From positions 1,922,001-1,986,000 of the forward strand of contig NZ_AP024600.1 of assembly GCF_036322585.1 (NCBI RefSeq): DNA of 64,000 nucleotides. The letters run 5' to 3'. The position numbers and the translations under genes were made by a program. Each line of letters begins with the position of its first letter. Position 1 is the stretch's first letter. This document shows positions 1 to 10,587 of this stretch, one piece after another. The notes under the pieces are model-generated. The model saw only the letters and a program-made list of their open reading frames with translations, ran no database searches and was not told the origin of the DNA. The DNA comes from Luteolibacter sp. LG18 (GTDB lineage Bacteria > Verrucomicrobiota > Verrucomicrobiia > Verrucomicrobiales > Akkermansiaceae).

Positions 1-2
1 TG

Positions 3-30
3 AAATTTCAAATCCCAAATTTCAAATACC
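3..30. repeat. Short tandem repeat, two 14-base units
   Basis: Two adjacent 14-base units (3-16 and 17-30) rich in AAATTTCAAAT differ at one base. They lie in the non-coding left edge (1-235), in which no credible gene is visible. A similar pair of 14-base units occurs at 11511-11538. Function unknown. Confidence 0.5.
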
Positions 31-65
31 CCGGCCTCCGACCCCACCCCCGATCACGTGCTCCG

Positions 66-91
66 GTTTGTTCATTTTTAGTTGAACAAAC
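66..91. other. Perfect 9-bp inverted repeat
   Basis: GTTTGTTCA (66-74) and TGAACAAAC (83-91) form a perfect inverted repeat around an 8-base A/T-rich spacer. No T-tract follows on the plus strand, so it is not a clear terminator. It could be an operator upstream of the polysaccharide operon or a weak terminator for a gene to the left. Function is inferred only. Confidence 0.35.
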
Positions 92-176
92 AGCCGATTT
101 CACCGTGGATGTCGGTGACCAAAGCCTTTCCGGATGGAGCGGCAGATGGCCATTTCCTGAATCCTGCCCTAGGTTT

Positions 177-194
177 CTTTTGCGAAAGCAAAGG
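177..194 (+). other. Leader hairpin with GAAA tetraloop
   Basis: Two 7-base arms (177-183 and 188-194) close a GAAA tetraloop about 40 bases before the first start codon of the large operon. GNRA loops are typical of structured RNA, so this may be part of the 5' leader of the operon. No known riboswitch class was recognised. Confidence 0.3.
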
Positions 195-235
195 ATCGAC
201 CAAGGGCGGCAGCGTGTCAGGCTCCCCGCGCTTCC

Positions 236-1207
<972 letters not shown>

Positions 1208-1214
1208 GCGCCGC

Positions 1215-2393
1215 GTGCCGGATCAGCCGAACATCGACTTCCTCATCGTCGGGGCCGGGTTTTCCGGCCTCGTGATGGCCGAGCAGCTCTCGAACGCGGG
1301 TTGGAAATGCGTGGTCGTCGACAAGCGCGATCACCTCGGCGGCAACGCCCACGACCGTTACGACGAGGCGGGCGTCCTGATCCATCCCTACGGGCCGCAC
1401 TATTTCCGGACCAATTCGCCGCGGATCGTCGGCTACCTCAGCCGCTTCACCGACTGGCATCCGGTCGATTACACGATCAAAAGCCACGCCGCCGGCCGCT
1501 ACTGGAGCTTTCCGATCAACCTCAACACCTTCGAGGAGTGGGCTGGCCGCCCCGCCACCACCACCGAATTCGAGGCCTGGCTGGAGGAGCACCGCGAGAA
1601 GATCGACCACCCCGCCAATTCCGAGGAGGTGATCATCTCCCAGGTCGGCCGCGATCTCTACGAGCTGTTCTTCGAGGGCTACACGCTCAAGCAGTGGCAA
1701 CGCCACCCGCGCGATCTCGATCCCTCCGTCTGCGGCCGGATCCCGATCCGCACCAACCGTGACGACCGCTACCTGCGCGAGGAATTCCAGGCCCTGCCGC
1801 GCGACGGCTACACCGCCATGTTCCAGCGCATGCTGGCCGCCTCTCCCGGCGCGGAACTCCACCTCGGCGTGGATTTCGAGACCGCGAAGACCCGCTGGAA
1901 CTACCGCCACCTGGTCTACACCGGGCCGATCGACGAGTACTTCGACCGCTGCTACGGTCCGCTGCCCTATCGCTCTCTGAGTTTCGAGCACGAGAGTTTC
2001 ACCGCGGAACAGCTTGTGGAACGCGAGCCGGTTTCGAAAAAGCCGGGATTCTGGCAGCCCGCCATGCAGGTGAACTACCCGGACGCCGGGGTGCCTTTCA
2101 CCCGCATCGTGGAGATCAAGCACGCCACCGGCCAGCAGACCGACGCCACCACCATCGTCCGCGAATACCCAAAAGCGTGGACTCCGGGGGACGAACCGTT
2201 CTATCCCGTCCCCGCCGCCGACGCGAAGGCCCTCTACCAGCGCTACGCGGAACTCGCCGCCCGTGAGGAGCACACCACCTTCACCGGACGGCTCGCCACC
2301 TACCGCTATTACAACATGGATCAGGTCACGGGCATGGCCCTGACCGAGGCTTCCAAGCTCCTCGAACGCTTCGGCGTTCGCGAACGCGCATGA
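1215..2393 (+). CDS. glf: UDP-galactopyranose mutase
   Basis: Flavoenzyme that converts UDP-galactopyranose to UDP-galactofuranose for cell-surface glycans. The 392-residue length fits the family. The N-terminus shows the FAD-binding GAGFSG (residues 13-18) followed by [12 protein letters not shown], typical of Glf. The later segments YTGPIDEYF and the C-terminal [10 protein letters not shown] also fit. A GTG at 1215 is chosen because it lies 7 bases after the previous stop and puts the FAD motif at the usual distance; the open frame runs further upstream but would overlap the previous gene. It overlaps the next gene by 4 bases (ATGA), so translation is probably coupled. Implies galactofuranose in the polysaccharide. 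Confidence 0.93.
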   Translation: MPDQPNIDFLIVGAGFSGLVMAEQLSNAGWKCVVVDKRDHLGGNAHDRYDEAGVLIHPYGPHYFRTNSPRIVGYLSRFTDWHPVDYTIKSHAAGRYWSFPINLNTFEEWAGRPATTTEFEAWLEEHREKIDHPANSEEVIISQVGRDLYELFFEGYTLKQWQRHPRDLDPSVCGRIPIRTNRDDRYLREEFQALPRDGYTAMFQRMLAASPGAELHLGVDFETAKTRWNYRHLVYTGPIDEYFDRCYGPLPYRSLSFEHESFTAEQLVEREPVSKKPGFWQPAMQVNYPDAGVPFTRIVEIKHATGQQTDATTIVREYPKAWTPGDEPFYPVPAADAKALYQRYAELAAREEHTTFTGRLATYRYYNMDQVTGMALTEASKLLERFGVRERA

Positions 2394-3706
2394 ATCTCCA
2401 GCAGAAACTCTCCGCCAAAACCGCCGTCGTCGGCGTCGTCGGCCTCGGCTACGTCGGCCTGCCGCTCGTTCTCGCCTACGCCCGCGCCGGATTCCGCGGC
2501 ATCGGCTTCGACATCGACCCGAAGAAGCCGGAAGCCCTCCACCGCGGCGAGAGCTACATCAAGCACATCCCCGCCGCCCACGTCGCCGAGGCCCGCGCCG
2601 CCGGGACCCTGGACGCGACCACCGACTTCCGTCGCGTTTCGGAGTGCGATGCCATCATCCTCTGCGTGCCGACCCCGCTCGACCACCACTTCGAGCCGGA
2701 CCTGAGCTACGTCACCGACACCCTGGAGTCCGTGGTGCCGCACCTCCGCGAGGGCCAGACAATCAGCCTGGAGAGCACCACCTACCCGGGCACCACCGAC
2801 GAGGAGGTCGTCACCCGCGTCGAGGCCGCCGGGTTCAAGGTCGGCACCAATCTCTTCGTCGTCTATTCCCCGGAGCGCGAGGACCCCGGTAATCCCAAGT
2901 TCTCCGCCACCAACATCCCGAAGGTGGTCGGTGGCATCACCCCTGCCTGCCTTGAGGCTGGCACCGCGCTCTACGCCGCCGCCTTCGAACAGGTCGTGCC
3001 GGTCAGCTCCTGCAAGGTCGCGGAGCTGACCAAGCTGCTGGAAAACATCTTCCGCGCCGTGAACATCGGCCTGGTCAACGAGCTGAAGGTCGCCGCCGAT
3101 GCGATGGACATCGACATCTGGGAGGTGATCCGCGCCGCCTCCACCAAGCCCTTCGGCTTCACCCCCTTCTACCCAGGCCCCGGCCTCGGCGGCCACTGCA
3201 TCCCGATCGACCCGTTCTACCTGACGTGGAAAGCCCGTGAATTCGGTGTGCACACCCGGTTCATCGAGCTCGCCGGCGAGATCAACCGCTCGATGCCGAA
3301 GTACGTCGTCCACCGCGCCATGGAGGCCCTCAATTCCCGCGGAAAAGCGGTGAAAAGCAGTAAAATCCTGCTCCTCGGCCTCGCCTACAAGGCGAACGTC
3401 GACGACATGCGCGAGTCCCCGACCTTCGAGCTGATGGACCGCTTCCGCGACCTCGGCGCCCACGTCGATTTCCATGACCCCCACGTGCCCGTCGTCGGTC
3501 CGACCCGCGAGCACATGAACTGGGCGGGCAAGGAGTCCGTCGCTTGGTCGCCGGAAACCCTCGCCTCCTACGATTGCGTGGTGATCTCGACCCACCACGC
3601 CGCCTTCGACCTCGCCCAGCTCGCGGCCAGCGCCGACCTGATCGTCGACACCCGCAACGCCATGGCCGCCATCGCTTCCCGCGAAGGCCAGGTCATCAAA
3701 GCCTGA
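2390..3706 (+). CDS. UDP-N-acetyl-D-glucosamine 6-dehydrogenase-type nucleotide sugar dehydrogenase
   Basis: NAD-dependent four-electron oxidation of a UDP-sugar C6 alcohol to the uronic acid. The 438 residues show the N-terminal dinucleotide site GLGYVGLP (18-25), the central dimerisation domain, and the active-site segment [11 protein letters not shown] with catalytic Cys270. The surrounding [13 protein letters not shown] resembles WbpA-type UDP-HexNAc dehydrogenases more than UDP-glucose dehydrogenase. Start overlaps the stop of glf (ATGA). The adjacent aminotransferase suggests use for an aminosugar uronate, but no WbpB- or WbpD-like gene is in the window, so the full pathway is not closed here. 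UDP-ManNAc dehydrogenase is the main alternative. Confidence 0.88.
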   Translation: MNLQQKLSAKTAVVGVVGLGYVGLPLVLAYARAGFRGIGFDIDPKKPEALHRGESYIKHIPAAHVAEARAAGTLDATTDFRRVSECDAIILCVPTPLDHHFEPDLSYVTDTLESVVPHLREGQTISLESTTYPGTTDEEVVTRVEAAGFKVGTNLFVVYSPEREDPGNPKFSATNIPKVVGGITPACLEAGTALYAAAFEQVVPVSSCKVAELTKLLENIFRAVNIGLVNELKVAADAMDIDIWEVIRAASTKPFGFTPFYPGPGLGGHCIPIDPFYLTWKAREFGVHTRFIELAGEINRSMPKYVVHRAMEALNSRGKAVKSSKILLLGLAYKANVDDMRESPTFELMDRFRDLGAHVDFHDPHVPVVGPTREHMNWAGKESVAWSPETLASYDCVVISTHHAAFDLAQLAASADLIVDTRNAMAAIASREGQVIKA

Positions 3707-3713
3707 CTTCCCC

Positions 3714-4820
3714 ATGCCCGTCCCTCTTCTCGACGTCAACGCCCAGAACCGTCCGCTCGAAGCCGAGCTGAAGGACGTGTTCGCCAAGGTTCTCGCCACC
3801 GGCCGTTTCATCCTCGGCGAGGAAGTGGAAGCCTTCGAACGCGAGTGCGCCCAATCCATCGGCGCGAAACACGCGATCTCGATCTCCTCCGGTACCGATG
3901 CGATCCTGGTGGCCCTGATGGCGCTGGAGATCGGGGCCGGCGATGAGGTGCTGTGCCCGTCGTTCACCTTCTTCGCCACCGCCGGGTGCATTTCCCGCAG
4001 TGGCGCCACGCCGGTGTTCTGCGACGTGCGCGAGGACGACTTCACCATCGATCTGGCCACCGCCGCCAAGCGCATCACCCCGCGCACCAAGGCGATCATG
4101 CCGGTGCACCTGTTCGGACAGTGCTGCGACATGGACGCGATCCGCGCCTTCGCCGAAGAGCACAAGCTGATCGTGATCGAGGACGCCGCTCAGTCGATCG
4201 GTGCGACCTTCAAGGGCGTGCAGTGCGGCAACTTCGGCGAGGTCGGCTGCTTCAGTTTCTTTCCGTCGAAGAACCTCGGCGGCTTCGGCGATGGTGGACT
4301 CGTCACCACCAACGACGACGCGCTTGCGGAAAAGATCCTCAAGCTCCGCAACCACGGCATGCACCCGCGTTACTACCACCAGATGGTCGGCGGGAATTTC
4401 CGTATGGACGCCCTCCAGTGTGCCCTGCTGCGGGTGAAGCTGCGGCAACTCGATTCCTACGCCGACGGCCGTGCGCGCAATGCCGCGTGGTATGCCGCGA
4501 ACCTGCCGCTGCCGGCGGATTGCAAGGCACCCGCCGCCTTGGAACATCGCGGCCACGTTTGGAACCAGTTCACGCTGCGTATCGCCGGTGAAGGCCGCCG
4601 CGACGCCTTCAAACAGCACCTCGCCGATCGTGGCATCGGCTGCGAGATCTACTACCCGGTGCCGCTGCACCGCCAGGAGTGCTTCGCCAACCTGCCCGCC
4701 AGCGACTGCCCGGTTTCCGACGCGCTGGCCAAGGAGGTGCTCAGCATCCCGGTCTATCCGGAGCTGGTCCAAGCCCAGCTCGACGAGGTGGCGCTGGCGG
4801 TTGCGGCGTTTCAGGCCTGA
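3714..4820 (+). CDS. DegT/DnrJ/EryC1/StrS family sugar aminotransferase
   Basis: PLP-dependent enzyme that transfers an amino group, usually from glutamate, to a keto-sugar nucleotide. The 368 residues carry the family pattern: SSGTDAI near 58-64, PSFTFFATA near 82-90, EDAAQSIGA near 156-164 (Asp of the pyridine-nitrogen contact) and FFPSKNLG with the PLP lysine at Lys186. It starts 7 bases after the dehydrogenase. Which keto-sugar it uses cannot be told from sequence; a 3-keto UDP-HexNAc uronate (WbpE-like) is one reasonable option given the preceding gene. Confidence 0.9.
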   Translation: MPVPLLDVNAQNRPLEAELKDVFAKVLATGRFILGEEVEAFERECAQSIGAKHAISISSGTDAILVALMALEIGAGDEVLCPSFTFFATAGCISRSGATPVFCDVREDDFTIDLATAAKRITPRTKAIMPVHLFGQCCDMDAIRAFAEEHKLIVIEDAAQSIGATFKGVQCGNFGEVGCFSFFPSKNLGGFGDGGLVTTNDDALAEKILKLRNHGMHPRYYHQMVGGNFRMDALQCALLRVKLRQLDSYADGRARNAAWYAANLPLPADCKAPAALEHRGHVWNQFTLRIAGEGRRDAFKQHLADRGIGCEIYYPVPLHRQECFANLPASDCPVSDALAKEVLSIPVYPELVQAQLDEVALAVAAFQA

Positions 4821-4844
4821 GGTTCCCGAATCAATGGAATCCGC

Positions 4845-5957
4845 ATGAGCGGTCCGGCACCCATACGGCACGTCCTACTCCTCGCGCAGGTTGAGCCGCC
4901 CATCCACGGTCAGGCCATCATGGCCTCGCTCCTTGCCCGGGAAGCGGCCCGTTGGGAGGATTGCCGGTTCACCGTGGTCAATGCCGCCTATGCGACCGAT
5001 CGTGCCGGGCTTGGCGGGTTTTCCTTCGGCAAGGTTTTGCGCTGGTTTGGATATCTCGTCCGCGTGACGAAGGAGATCGTTTTCCAAGGGGTGGATACCG
5101 TCGTCATGACGCATGCCTTTTTCAAAGGTCCTTTCTTGAAGGACAGCGCGTTTGTGTGGCTGGTGAAAGGCTTGCTCAGGAAGCGCTTGTTCGCGTGGGT
5201 CCACATGGATCCTTCCCGGCTGGGCTTCGGTTCGCTGCCCGGGTGGCTGGCCCGCCACGCGGAAGCCACGCTGCAATTGCCGGACCGCTGGGTGGCTTGC
5301 TCGCCGGCTTTGACCTACGGATGGCCGCGGGAGATCCCGGCCGACAAGGCCACCGCGGTTTGCAATGGCATTCCCGATCCTGCCGGAGACAAGCTGGCGA
5401 CCCCAGCGGATTCGAAGCGCGTCGTCTTCCTCTCCGCCATGACGGAGGAGAAAGGCTGGCGTGAATTGTTCGAGGTAGGCCGGCGCTTGTGCGCGGAATC
5501 TGTCGACTTGGAAATCGCTTTCTACGGCGGCGCAGGGGCAGGTGAGACCGAGGAGTCGCTCCAGCGATTCTTCGTCAACGGGCCGTTCCCCGATCGGATG
5601 ACTTGGTACGGGGCCACCTGGGGAGAGGACAAGGCAGCGGCCTTGCGTGCGGGAGCGGTATTCTGCCTGCCGTCGTGGACCGAGGCATTTCCTCTCGCGG
5701 TGCTGGATGCCATGGCTTTCGGGTTACCGGTCATCGCCACGCGGGTGGGCGGAGTCGCTGATGCCGTTGTTCCCGGGAATGGCGGCTGGTTGGTTCCGGC
5801 CCGGGACGAGGCGGCGCTGGAAGCGGCGCTGCGGGAAGCCTTGGGTTCTTCCGCGCAAAGGCGGACGATGGGTGAATTCAACCGCGCCCGCTTTCTCGAA
5901 AATTTCAGCGTGGAGGCGTTCGGCCGCGCTTGGCACCGTTTGATTCAGGCCGCATGA
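4845..5957 (+). CDS. Glycosyltransferase family 4 (GT-B)
   Basis: Cytoplasmic sugar transferase of 370 residues. The C-terminal half has the GT4 signature: [16 protein letters not shown] (start of the nucleotide-sugar domain, about residues 188-204) and the acidic E-x7-E motif in [14 protein letters not shown] near 280, followed by PVIATRVGG. The N-terminus [16 protein letters not shown] is typical of the acceptor domain. Its stop overlaps the start of the GDP-fucose synthase. Donor and acceptor are unknown. Confidence 0.85.
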   Translation: MSGPAPIRHVLLLAQVEPPIHGQAIMASLLAREAARWEDCRFTVVNAAYATDRAGLGGFSFGKVLRWFGYLVRVTKEIVFQGVDTVVMTHAFFKGPFLKDSAFVWLVKGLLRKRLFAWVHMDPSRLGFGSLPGWLARHAEATLQLPDRWVACSPALTYGWPREIPADKATAVCNGIPDPAGDKLATPADSKRVVFLSAMTEEKGWRELFEVGRRLCAESVDLEIAFYGGAGAGETEESLQRFFVNGPFPDRMTWYGATWGEDKAAALRAGAVFCLPSWTEAFPLAVLDAMAFGLPVIATRVGGVADAVVPGNGGWLVPARDEAALEAALREALGSSAQRRTMGEFNRARFLENFSVEAFGRAWHRLIQAA

Positions 5958-6895
5958 TTTCCATGAGTAGGAAACTCTTCATCGCTGGCGACCGCGGTAT
6001 GGTCGGTTCCGCCTTGGTTCGCGCGGCCTGCGGGTATGACGTCCTCACCGCCTCCCGCGCGGAGCTCGATCTGCTCGACCAGCGCGCGGTCTTCGATTGG
6101 CTGGCGGAGAAAAAGCCCGATGTCGTGGTGATCGCCGCGGCCAAGGTCGGCGGCATCCACGCCAATGCGACCTACCCGGCGGATTTCATCTACGAGAACC
6201 TCGCGATCGAGATGAATCTCATCGAAGGCAGCCGCCGCGCCGGGGTGCCGCGCGTGCTTTTCCTCGGCAGCTCCTGCATCTACCCGAAGCAAGCACCGCA
6301 GCCGATGACGGAGGACTGCCTGCTGACCTCGCCGCTCGAGCCGACCAACGAGGCCTACGCCATCGCCAAGATCGCAGGGCTGAAGCTCTGCCAGCACTAC
6401 CGCGCCCAGCACGGCCTGCTCTACCACAGCGCGATGCCGACGAACCTCTACGGGCCCGGCGACAACTACCACGCCGAGAATTCCCACGTCATCCCCGCGC
6501 TGATCCGCCGCTTCCACGAGGCGAAGGAGCGCGGCGACGCCTCGGTCACCATCTGGGGCACCGGCACACCCTGCCGCGAGTTCCTTCACGTGGATGATCT
6601 CGCCGCCGCGTGCCTGCACCTGCTGGAGCAGGACAATCCGCCGGATTGGGTGAACGTCGGCACCGGCGAGGACCTCACCATTCTCGACCTCGCCATCCTC
6701 GTCGCGGAAACCACCGGTTTCGCCGGCGAAATCCTCACCGATCCCACCAAGCCGGACGGCACGCCGCGCAAGCTGCTCGACATCTCGAAAATCCGGGCCA
6801 CCGGCTGGTGTCCGACCATCGGTCTGCGTGAAGGCCTTGCCGCGGCCTACCAGGATTTCCTCGCCTCGCTCGGCACCGCGGCGGCCCGTCTCTAA
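5954..6895 (+). CDS. fcl: GDP-L-fucose synthase
   Basis: Epimerase-reductase that converts GDP-4-keto-6-deoxy-D-mannose to GDP-L-fucose with NADPH. The 313-residue product has the Rossmann motif [10 protein letters not shown] near residues 11-20, [15 protein letters not shown], and the catalytic Tyr135/Lys139 in [10 protein letters not shown], positions that match characterised enzymes. The ATG at 5954 is chosen because it overlaps the previous stop (ATGA); a second in-frame ATG at 5963 is possible. It works with the next gene, gmd, though their order (fcl before gmd) is reversed relative to the pathway. L-fucose is therefore a likely component of the polymer. Confidence 0.95.
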   Translation: MISMSRKLFIAGDRGMVGSALVRAACGYDVLTASRAELDLLDQRAVFDWLAEKKPDVVVIAAAKVGGIHANATYPADFIYENLAIEMNLIEGSRRAGVPRVLFLGSSCIYPKQAPQPMTEDCLLTSPLEPTNEAYAIAKIAGLKLCQHYRAQHGLLYHSAMPTNLYGPGDNYHAENSHVIPALIRRFHEAKERGDASVTIWGTGTPCREFLHVDDLAAACLHLLEQDNPPDWVNVGTGEDLTILDLAILVAETTGFAGEILTDPTKPDGTPRKLLDISKIRATGWCPTIGLREGLAAAYQDFLASLGTAAARL

Positions 6896-6915
6896 CTGCC
6901 ATTGCACCCACCCCC

Positions 6916-7950
6916 ATGAAACGCGCGCTCATCACCGGCATCACCGGTCAGGACGGCTCCTATCTCGCGGAACTGCTGCTTGAGAAGGGCTACGAGGTCC
7001 ACGGCATCATCCGCCGCTCCTCGACCTTCAACACCGACCGCATCGACCACATCTACCAGGACCCGCACCGCAGCGACAAACGACTGCTCCTGCATTACGG
7101 TGATCTCGCGGACGGCACCAATCTCGCGAAGCTGCTTTGCGAGATCCGGCCGGATGAAGTTTACAACCTCGCGGCCCAGTCCCACGTCCGCGTGTCCTTC
7201 GATGCGCCGGAATACACCGGCGATGTCACCGGCCTCGGCACCCAGCGCTTGCTGGAGGCGATCCGCCAGACCGGCCTGATCGAGCACGTCCGCTACTACC
7301 AGGCCTCGTCCTCCGAGATGTACGGCAAGGTGCAGGAGGTGCCGCAGACCGAGACCACCCCGTTCTGGCCGCGCTCGCCGTATGGCTGCGCGAAGATGTA
7401 TGCCTACTGGCTTACCATCAACTACCGCGAGGGCTACGGCCTTCACGGCAGCAACGGCATCCTCTTCAACCACGAGTCCCCGCGTCGCGGCGAGACCTTC
7501 GTGACCCGCAAGATCACCCGCGCCGCCGGCCGCATCAAGATGGGCCTGCAGGACAAGCTCTTCCTCGGCAACCTGGACGCGAAGCGCGACTGGGGCTACG
7601 CAAAGGAATACGTCGAGATGATGTGGCTGATGCTCCAGCAGGACACACCCGACGATTACGTGGTCGCCACCAACGAGACCCACTCGGTGAAGGAGTTCGT
7701 GCAGGAAACCTTCGGCCAGCTCGGTCTCGATTGGGAACAGTACGTCGATTACGACAAACGCTACGAGCGCCCCGCGGAAGTCGACCTGCTCATCGGTGAC
7801 CCGGCGAAGGCCAAGCGCCAGCTCGGCTGGGAGCCGAAGGTGCTGTTCAAGGACCTCGTGAAGATCATGACCGAGGCTGATCTCGAACTCGCGCGCAACG
7901 AGCGCGCCATCGCCCTCGCCACCGGCAAGCCGGTGGGGGCCGAACGCTGA
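6916..7950 (+). CDS. gmd: GDP-mannose 4,6-dehydratase
   Basis: First step from GDP-D-mannose to GDP-L-fucose or related 6-deoxy sugars. The 344 residues show [16 protein letters not shown] at the N-terminus, [11 protein letters not shown] (131-141) with the active-site Ser/Glu, Tyr156/Lys160 in [12 protein letters not shown], and [16 protein letters not shown], all diagnostic for Gmd. It follows fcl by 20 bases. No GDP-mannose-forming genes (manB/manC) are in the window, so GDP-mannose must come from elsewhere. Confidence 0.97.
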   Translation: MKRALITGITGQDGSYLAELLLEKGYEVHGIIRRSSTFNTDRIDHIYQDPHRSDKRLLLHYGDLADGTNLAKLLCEIRPDEVYNLAAQSHVRVSFDAPEYTGDVTGLGTQRLLEAIRQTGLIEHVRYYQASSSEMYGKVQEVPQTETTPFWPRSPYGCAKMYAYWLTINYREGYGLHGSNGILFNHESPRRGETFVTRKITRAAGRIKMGLQDKLFLGNLDAKRDWGYAKEYVEMMWLMLQQDTPDDYVVATNETHSVKEFVQETFGQLGLDWEQYVDYDKRYERPAEVDLLIGDPAKAKRQLGWEPKVLFKDLVKIMTEADLELARNERAIALATGKPVGAER

Positions 7951-7955
7951 ATTCC

Positions 7956-7970
7956 TCCCGGTTTCCGGGA
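7956..7970. other. Perfect 6-bp inverted repeat between gmd and the fusion gene
   Basis: TCCCGG (7956-7961) and CCGGGA (7965-7970) around TTT form a short GC-rich hairpin in the 33-base gap. There is no T-tract, so it is not a convincing terminator; it may stabilise RNA or attenuate translation of the GTG-started gene at 7984. Confidence 0.25.
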
Positions 7971-7983
7971 AACCCCTCGCTGC

Positions 7984-9066
7984 GTGAAGAAGGTCTTCGT
8001 TTCCGGCTGCTACGACATCGTGCATGCCGGGCATCTCCAGTTCTTCGAGGAGGCCCGTGCCCTCGGCGACCACCTGACGGTGTCGTTCGCGTCCGAGGAG
8101 GTGCTGTGGATCCACAAGCGCCGCCGCCCCTCGATCCCGGACGAGCACAAGAAGGCGCTGTTGGAGGGGCTGCGGACGGTGGACGAGGTGGTCATCGGCA
8201 ACGGTCATGACGAGGGCATCGATTTCCGCGAGGACTTCCTGCGCATCCGGCCCGATTTCCTGGTGGTCACTGAGGATGACAAATATGCCCCGCTCAAGCG
8301 CGCCATCTGCGCCGAGGTTGGTGCCGAATACATCGTCCTGCCGAAGACCCCGCCGAAATTCACACCGGTCTCCACCTCCTCGATCGTGCGCTGGGTGCAG
8401 GCTCCGACCGAGGCCCCGCTGCGGGTCGACTTCGCGGGCGGCTGGCTGGATGTGCCGCGGTTCTCGCGTCCGGACGGCTACGTGGTGAACTGCTCGATTT
8501 CGCCGCTGGTGTCGCTCCGTGAGTGGCCCTACGAAAAGCAGGCCGGTCTCGGCGGCTCCGGAGCCTGGGCGCTGCTCAATGGCAAGGATGGCGTCGATGC
8601 CGAGCTCGACCTCGGCGTGGGCTGGCAGGATCCCGCCGTGATCCGTGAAACCGGCCTCTGCGTCTGGCGCTCCGGCCAGCGTCCAGTGCTCGATTTCAAG
8701 CGCAACGGCGACTTCCTCACCGGCTGCCTGGCGATCCTCTGGACCGGTGGCGATCACGACACGCCGGGCGTGGTCGAGCGGGCCCGCGATTACGACACCA
8801 TCGCCGCGTCCGGCCGCATCGCGCGGGACGGCGTGCTCCATGCCGATGCCGCCCGTCTGGCCGAGGGCATTTCGCTCTATCACCGTGCGCAGTTGGAGGA
8901 GGGGATGATCCCGCTCCCGGCCATCGAGGGCAGCCTCGCCGCGAAATACTGTGGCGGCGGCTACGGTGGCTATGCCGTCTATCTCTTCCCGGATCCGATA
9001 GTCCGCGCCGCGGCGCTTTCCCGCCATGCCGACCTCCGCGCGGTCGAGCCGTTCTGCAAAGTCTGA
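7984..9066 (+). CDS. Fusion of cytidylyltransferase-like domain and compact GHMP-type sugar kinase
   Basis: A 360-residue two-domain protein. Residues 1-138 are a nucleotidyltransferase of the RfaE/glycerol-3-phosphate cytidylyltransferase type: HAGH at 14-17 is the HxGH active site and STSSIV (130-135) the second nucleotide-binding motif. Residues 140-360 look like a shortened GHMP kinase: APLRVDFAGGWLDVP (motif 1, 144-158), GLGGSGA (phosphate loop, 188-194) and CGGGYGGYAV (motif 3, 323-332). Expected role: phosphorylate a sugar at C1 and then couple it to a nucleotide, like HldE or Fkp but with a different domain pairing. The kinase part, about 220 residues, is shorter than usual (about 300-350), so it could be degenerate. 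Starts with GTG. Substrate unknown; fucose or a heptose are guesses from context. Confidence 0.78.
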   Translation: MKKVFVSGCYDIVHAGHLQFFEEARALGDHLTVSFASEEVLWIHKRRRPSIPDEHKKALLEGLRTVDEVVIGNGHDEGIDFREDFLRIRPDFLVVTEDDKYAPLKRAICAEVGAEYIVLPKTPPKFTPVSTSSIVRWVQAPTEAPLRVDFAGGWLDVPRFSRPDGYVVNCSISPLVSLREWPYEKQAGLGGSGAWALLNGKDGVDAELDLGVGWQDPAVIRETGLCVWRSGQRPVLDFKRNGDFLTGCLAILWTGGDHDTPGVVERARDYDTIAASGRIARDGVLHADAARLAEGISLYHRAQLEEGMIPLPAIEGSLAAKYCGGGYGGYAVYLFPDPIVRAAALSRHADLRAVEPFCKV

Positions 9067-9074
9067 GTCCCACC

Positions 9075-9842
9075 GTGTCGATCGAGACCGTCCATGTCCT
9101 GGGAACTCCCGTCGCGGTGACCAACCGCGCCGAGGCGGCCACGACCGCCATCGGCTGGGCCCGGCTCGGTGACCGCGCCCGCGCGGTGGAGGCGGCGGAC
9201 ACCCATGTGATCACCCGCGCCCGCCACGAGCCGGAATTTCGAGCCGCCCTAAGGAACTTCGATCTGGTGTGTCCGGATGGCATGCCGCTGGTGTGGGCCA
9301 TCAATGGCGAGGTCGATGAAGCCCGGCGCCTGACCGAGCGTGTCAGCGGAGCCGAGCTGATGGGCGAGATCTTCCGCCAGTCCGCCTCGGATCCGGCGCT
9401 GAAACACTTCCTGCTGGGAGGCAGCGACACACTCCTCGAAACCCTCCAATCGAAGCTGGGCGATGCCTTTCCCGGCGCGACCATCGCGGACGTTTACTCG
9501 CCGCCATTCGGTCCGTGGCCGGAGGATGAATTCGAGCGGATCTGTGATCGCATCCGCGCGTCCGGCGCGAACTTCGTGTGGGTCGGCCTCGGTTGCCCGA
9601 AGCAGGAGCGCTGGATCGGCGACCATTTGACGCAGCTTCCTCCCGCGGTCTATTTCGGCATCGGCGCGGCGTTCGCATTCCACGCCGGCACCGTCGAGCG
9701 GGCTCCCGCGCTCTGCCAAAAGCTCGGGCTCGAGTGGGCCTACCGGGTCTACCGCGAGCCGAAGCGCCTCTTCCGCCGCTATTTCACCTACAATTCGCTC
9801 TTCCTCTGGTACTCGCTCCGCGACCGCATGCTCGCGGAGTGA
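9075..9842 (+). CDS. WecG/TagA/CpsF family glycosyltransferase (GT26)
   Basis: A 255-residue membrane-associated transferase that usually adds the second sugar (for example N-acetylmannosamine or its uronate) to a lipid-linked first sugar. Family motifs seen are CPDGMPLVWA near residues 69-78 with the conserved Asp, RVSGAELM near 91-98, and VGLGCPKQERWI near 168-179. It starts with GTG 8 bases after the fusion gene. Together with the polyprenyl sugar-phosphate transferase at 40294 it can provide early steps of repeat-unit assembly. Confidence 0.9.
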   Translation: MSIETVHVLGTPVAVTNRAEAATTAIGWARLGDRARAVEAADTHVITRARHEPEFRAALRNFDLVCPDGMPLVWAINGEVDEARRLTERVSGAELMGEIFRQSASDPALKHFLLGGSDTLLETLQSKLGDAFPGATIADVYSPPFGPWPEDEFERICDRIRASGANFVWVGLGCPKQERWIGDHLTQLPPAVYFGIGAAFAFHAGTVERAPALCQKLGLEWAYRVYREPKRLFRRYFTYNSLFLWYSLRDRMLAE

Positions 9843-9857
9843 ACCGATCCCTTTCCC

Positions 9858-10463
9858 ATGGCCGCCACCAACATCCACACCGAGTTCCACCGCTTCCTCA
9901 ACCGCCAGGACAAGGAAGCCCTGCTCGGCCAGCGCGGTCTCGTGATCTGGATGTACGGCCTCTCCGGCTCCGGCAAGTCCACCATCGCGAACGCCGCCGA
10001 GCGCCTGCTCCATGAGCAGGGCCGTTTCACCGTGATCCTCGATGGCGACAACCTCCGCTCCGGCCTGAACGCCAATCTCGGCTTCTCCGATGAGGACCGC
10101 CTCGAAAACGTCCGCCGCGTCGCCGAAACCGCCAAGGTCTTCGCCGCGAACGGCATTGTCACCTTCGTCTCGGTGATCACCCCCCGCGCCGCACTGCGCG
10201 ATCTCGCACGTGGCATCGTCGGCGATGATTTCTTCGAAGTCTACGTTCAGGCCAGCTTCGAAGCCTGCGCCCAACGCGACGTGAAAGGCCTCTACGCCAA
10301 GGCGGCCAAGGGCGAGATCCCGAACTTCACCGGCCGGGACAGCTCCTTCGAGGCTCCGGAGCGCCCCGATCTTCTCCTTGATACTGAGGGCACCACGGTG
10401 ACCGAGGCTGCCGCTTCCTTGCTGGACGCCATCCGGGACCGGATTTCCGACGGGAATTCCTGA
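9858..10463 (+). CDS. cysC: Adenylylsulfate kinase
   Basis: Phosphorylates adenosine 5'-phosphosulfate (APS) to PAPS, the universal sulfate donor. The 201 residues show the P-loop GLSGSGKST (34-42), DGDNLRSGLN near 67-76, and the substrate segment ENVRRVAETAK. It is a stand-alone kinase, not fused to cysN. It sits between a sugar transferase gene and cysD, so sulfate activation is embedded in the polysaccharide locus. That favours PAPS for polymer sulfation, though a role in assimilation cannot be excluded. Confidence 0.95.
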   Translation: MAATNIHTEFHRFLNRQDKEALLGQRGLVIWMYGLSGSGKSTIANAAERLLHEQGRFTVILDGDNLRSGLNANLGFSDEDRLENVRRVAETAKVFAANGIVTFVSVITPRAALRDLARGIVGDDFFEVYVQASFEACAQRDVKGLYAKAAKGEIPNFTGRDSSFEAPERPDLLLDTEGTTVTEAAASLLDAIRDRISDGNS

Positions 10464-10587
10464 CTGAAATAGTAAACTTGGTAATTATTGCTTGCGGTGG
10501 AGCTGCTGCCTCATTACCTCCGCCCCGCGCCTGCGCGTGAGTCCGGTCGTTGAGTCCAGGCTCCCACCCATCGAAGTCCTTCTTCCC
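10464..10587 (+). promoter_or_regulatory. Possible regulatory region upstream of cysD
   Basis: This 124-base gap is the longest in the first 12 kb. It begins with an A/T-rich stretch (10466-10493) that stands out against the GC-rich surroundings and could hold a promoter or operator for cysD-cysN. No confident -35/-10 pair or known riboswitch was recognised. Confidence 0.3.

Noticed and set aside
66-91. Inverted repeat read as a terminator
   Set aside because: No T-tract follows on the plus strand; kept only as an unexplained inverted repeat.
6892-9027. 711-codon minus-strand frame opposite gmd and the fusion gene
   Set aside because: No recognisable motif; plus strand is clearly coding.
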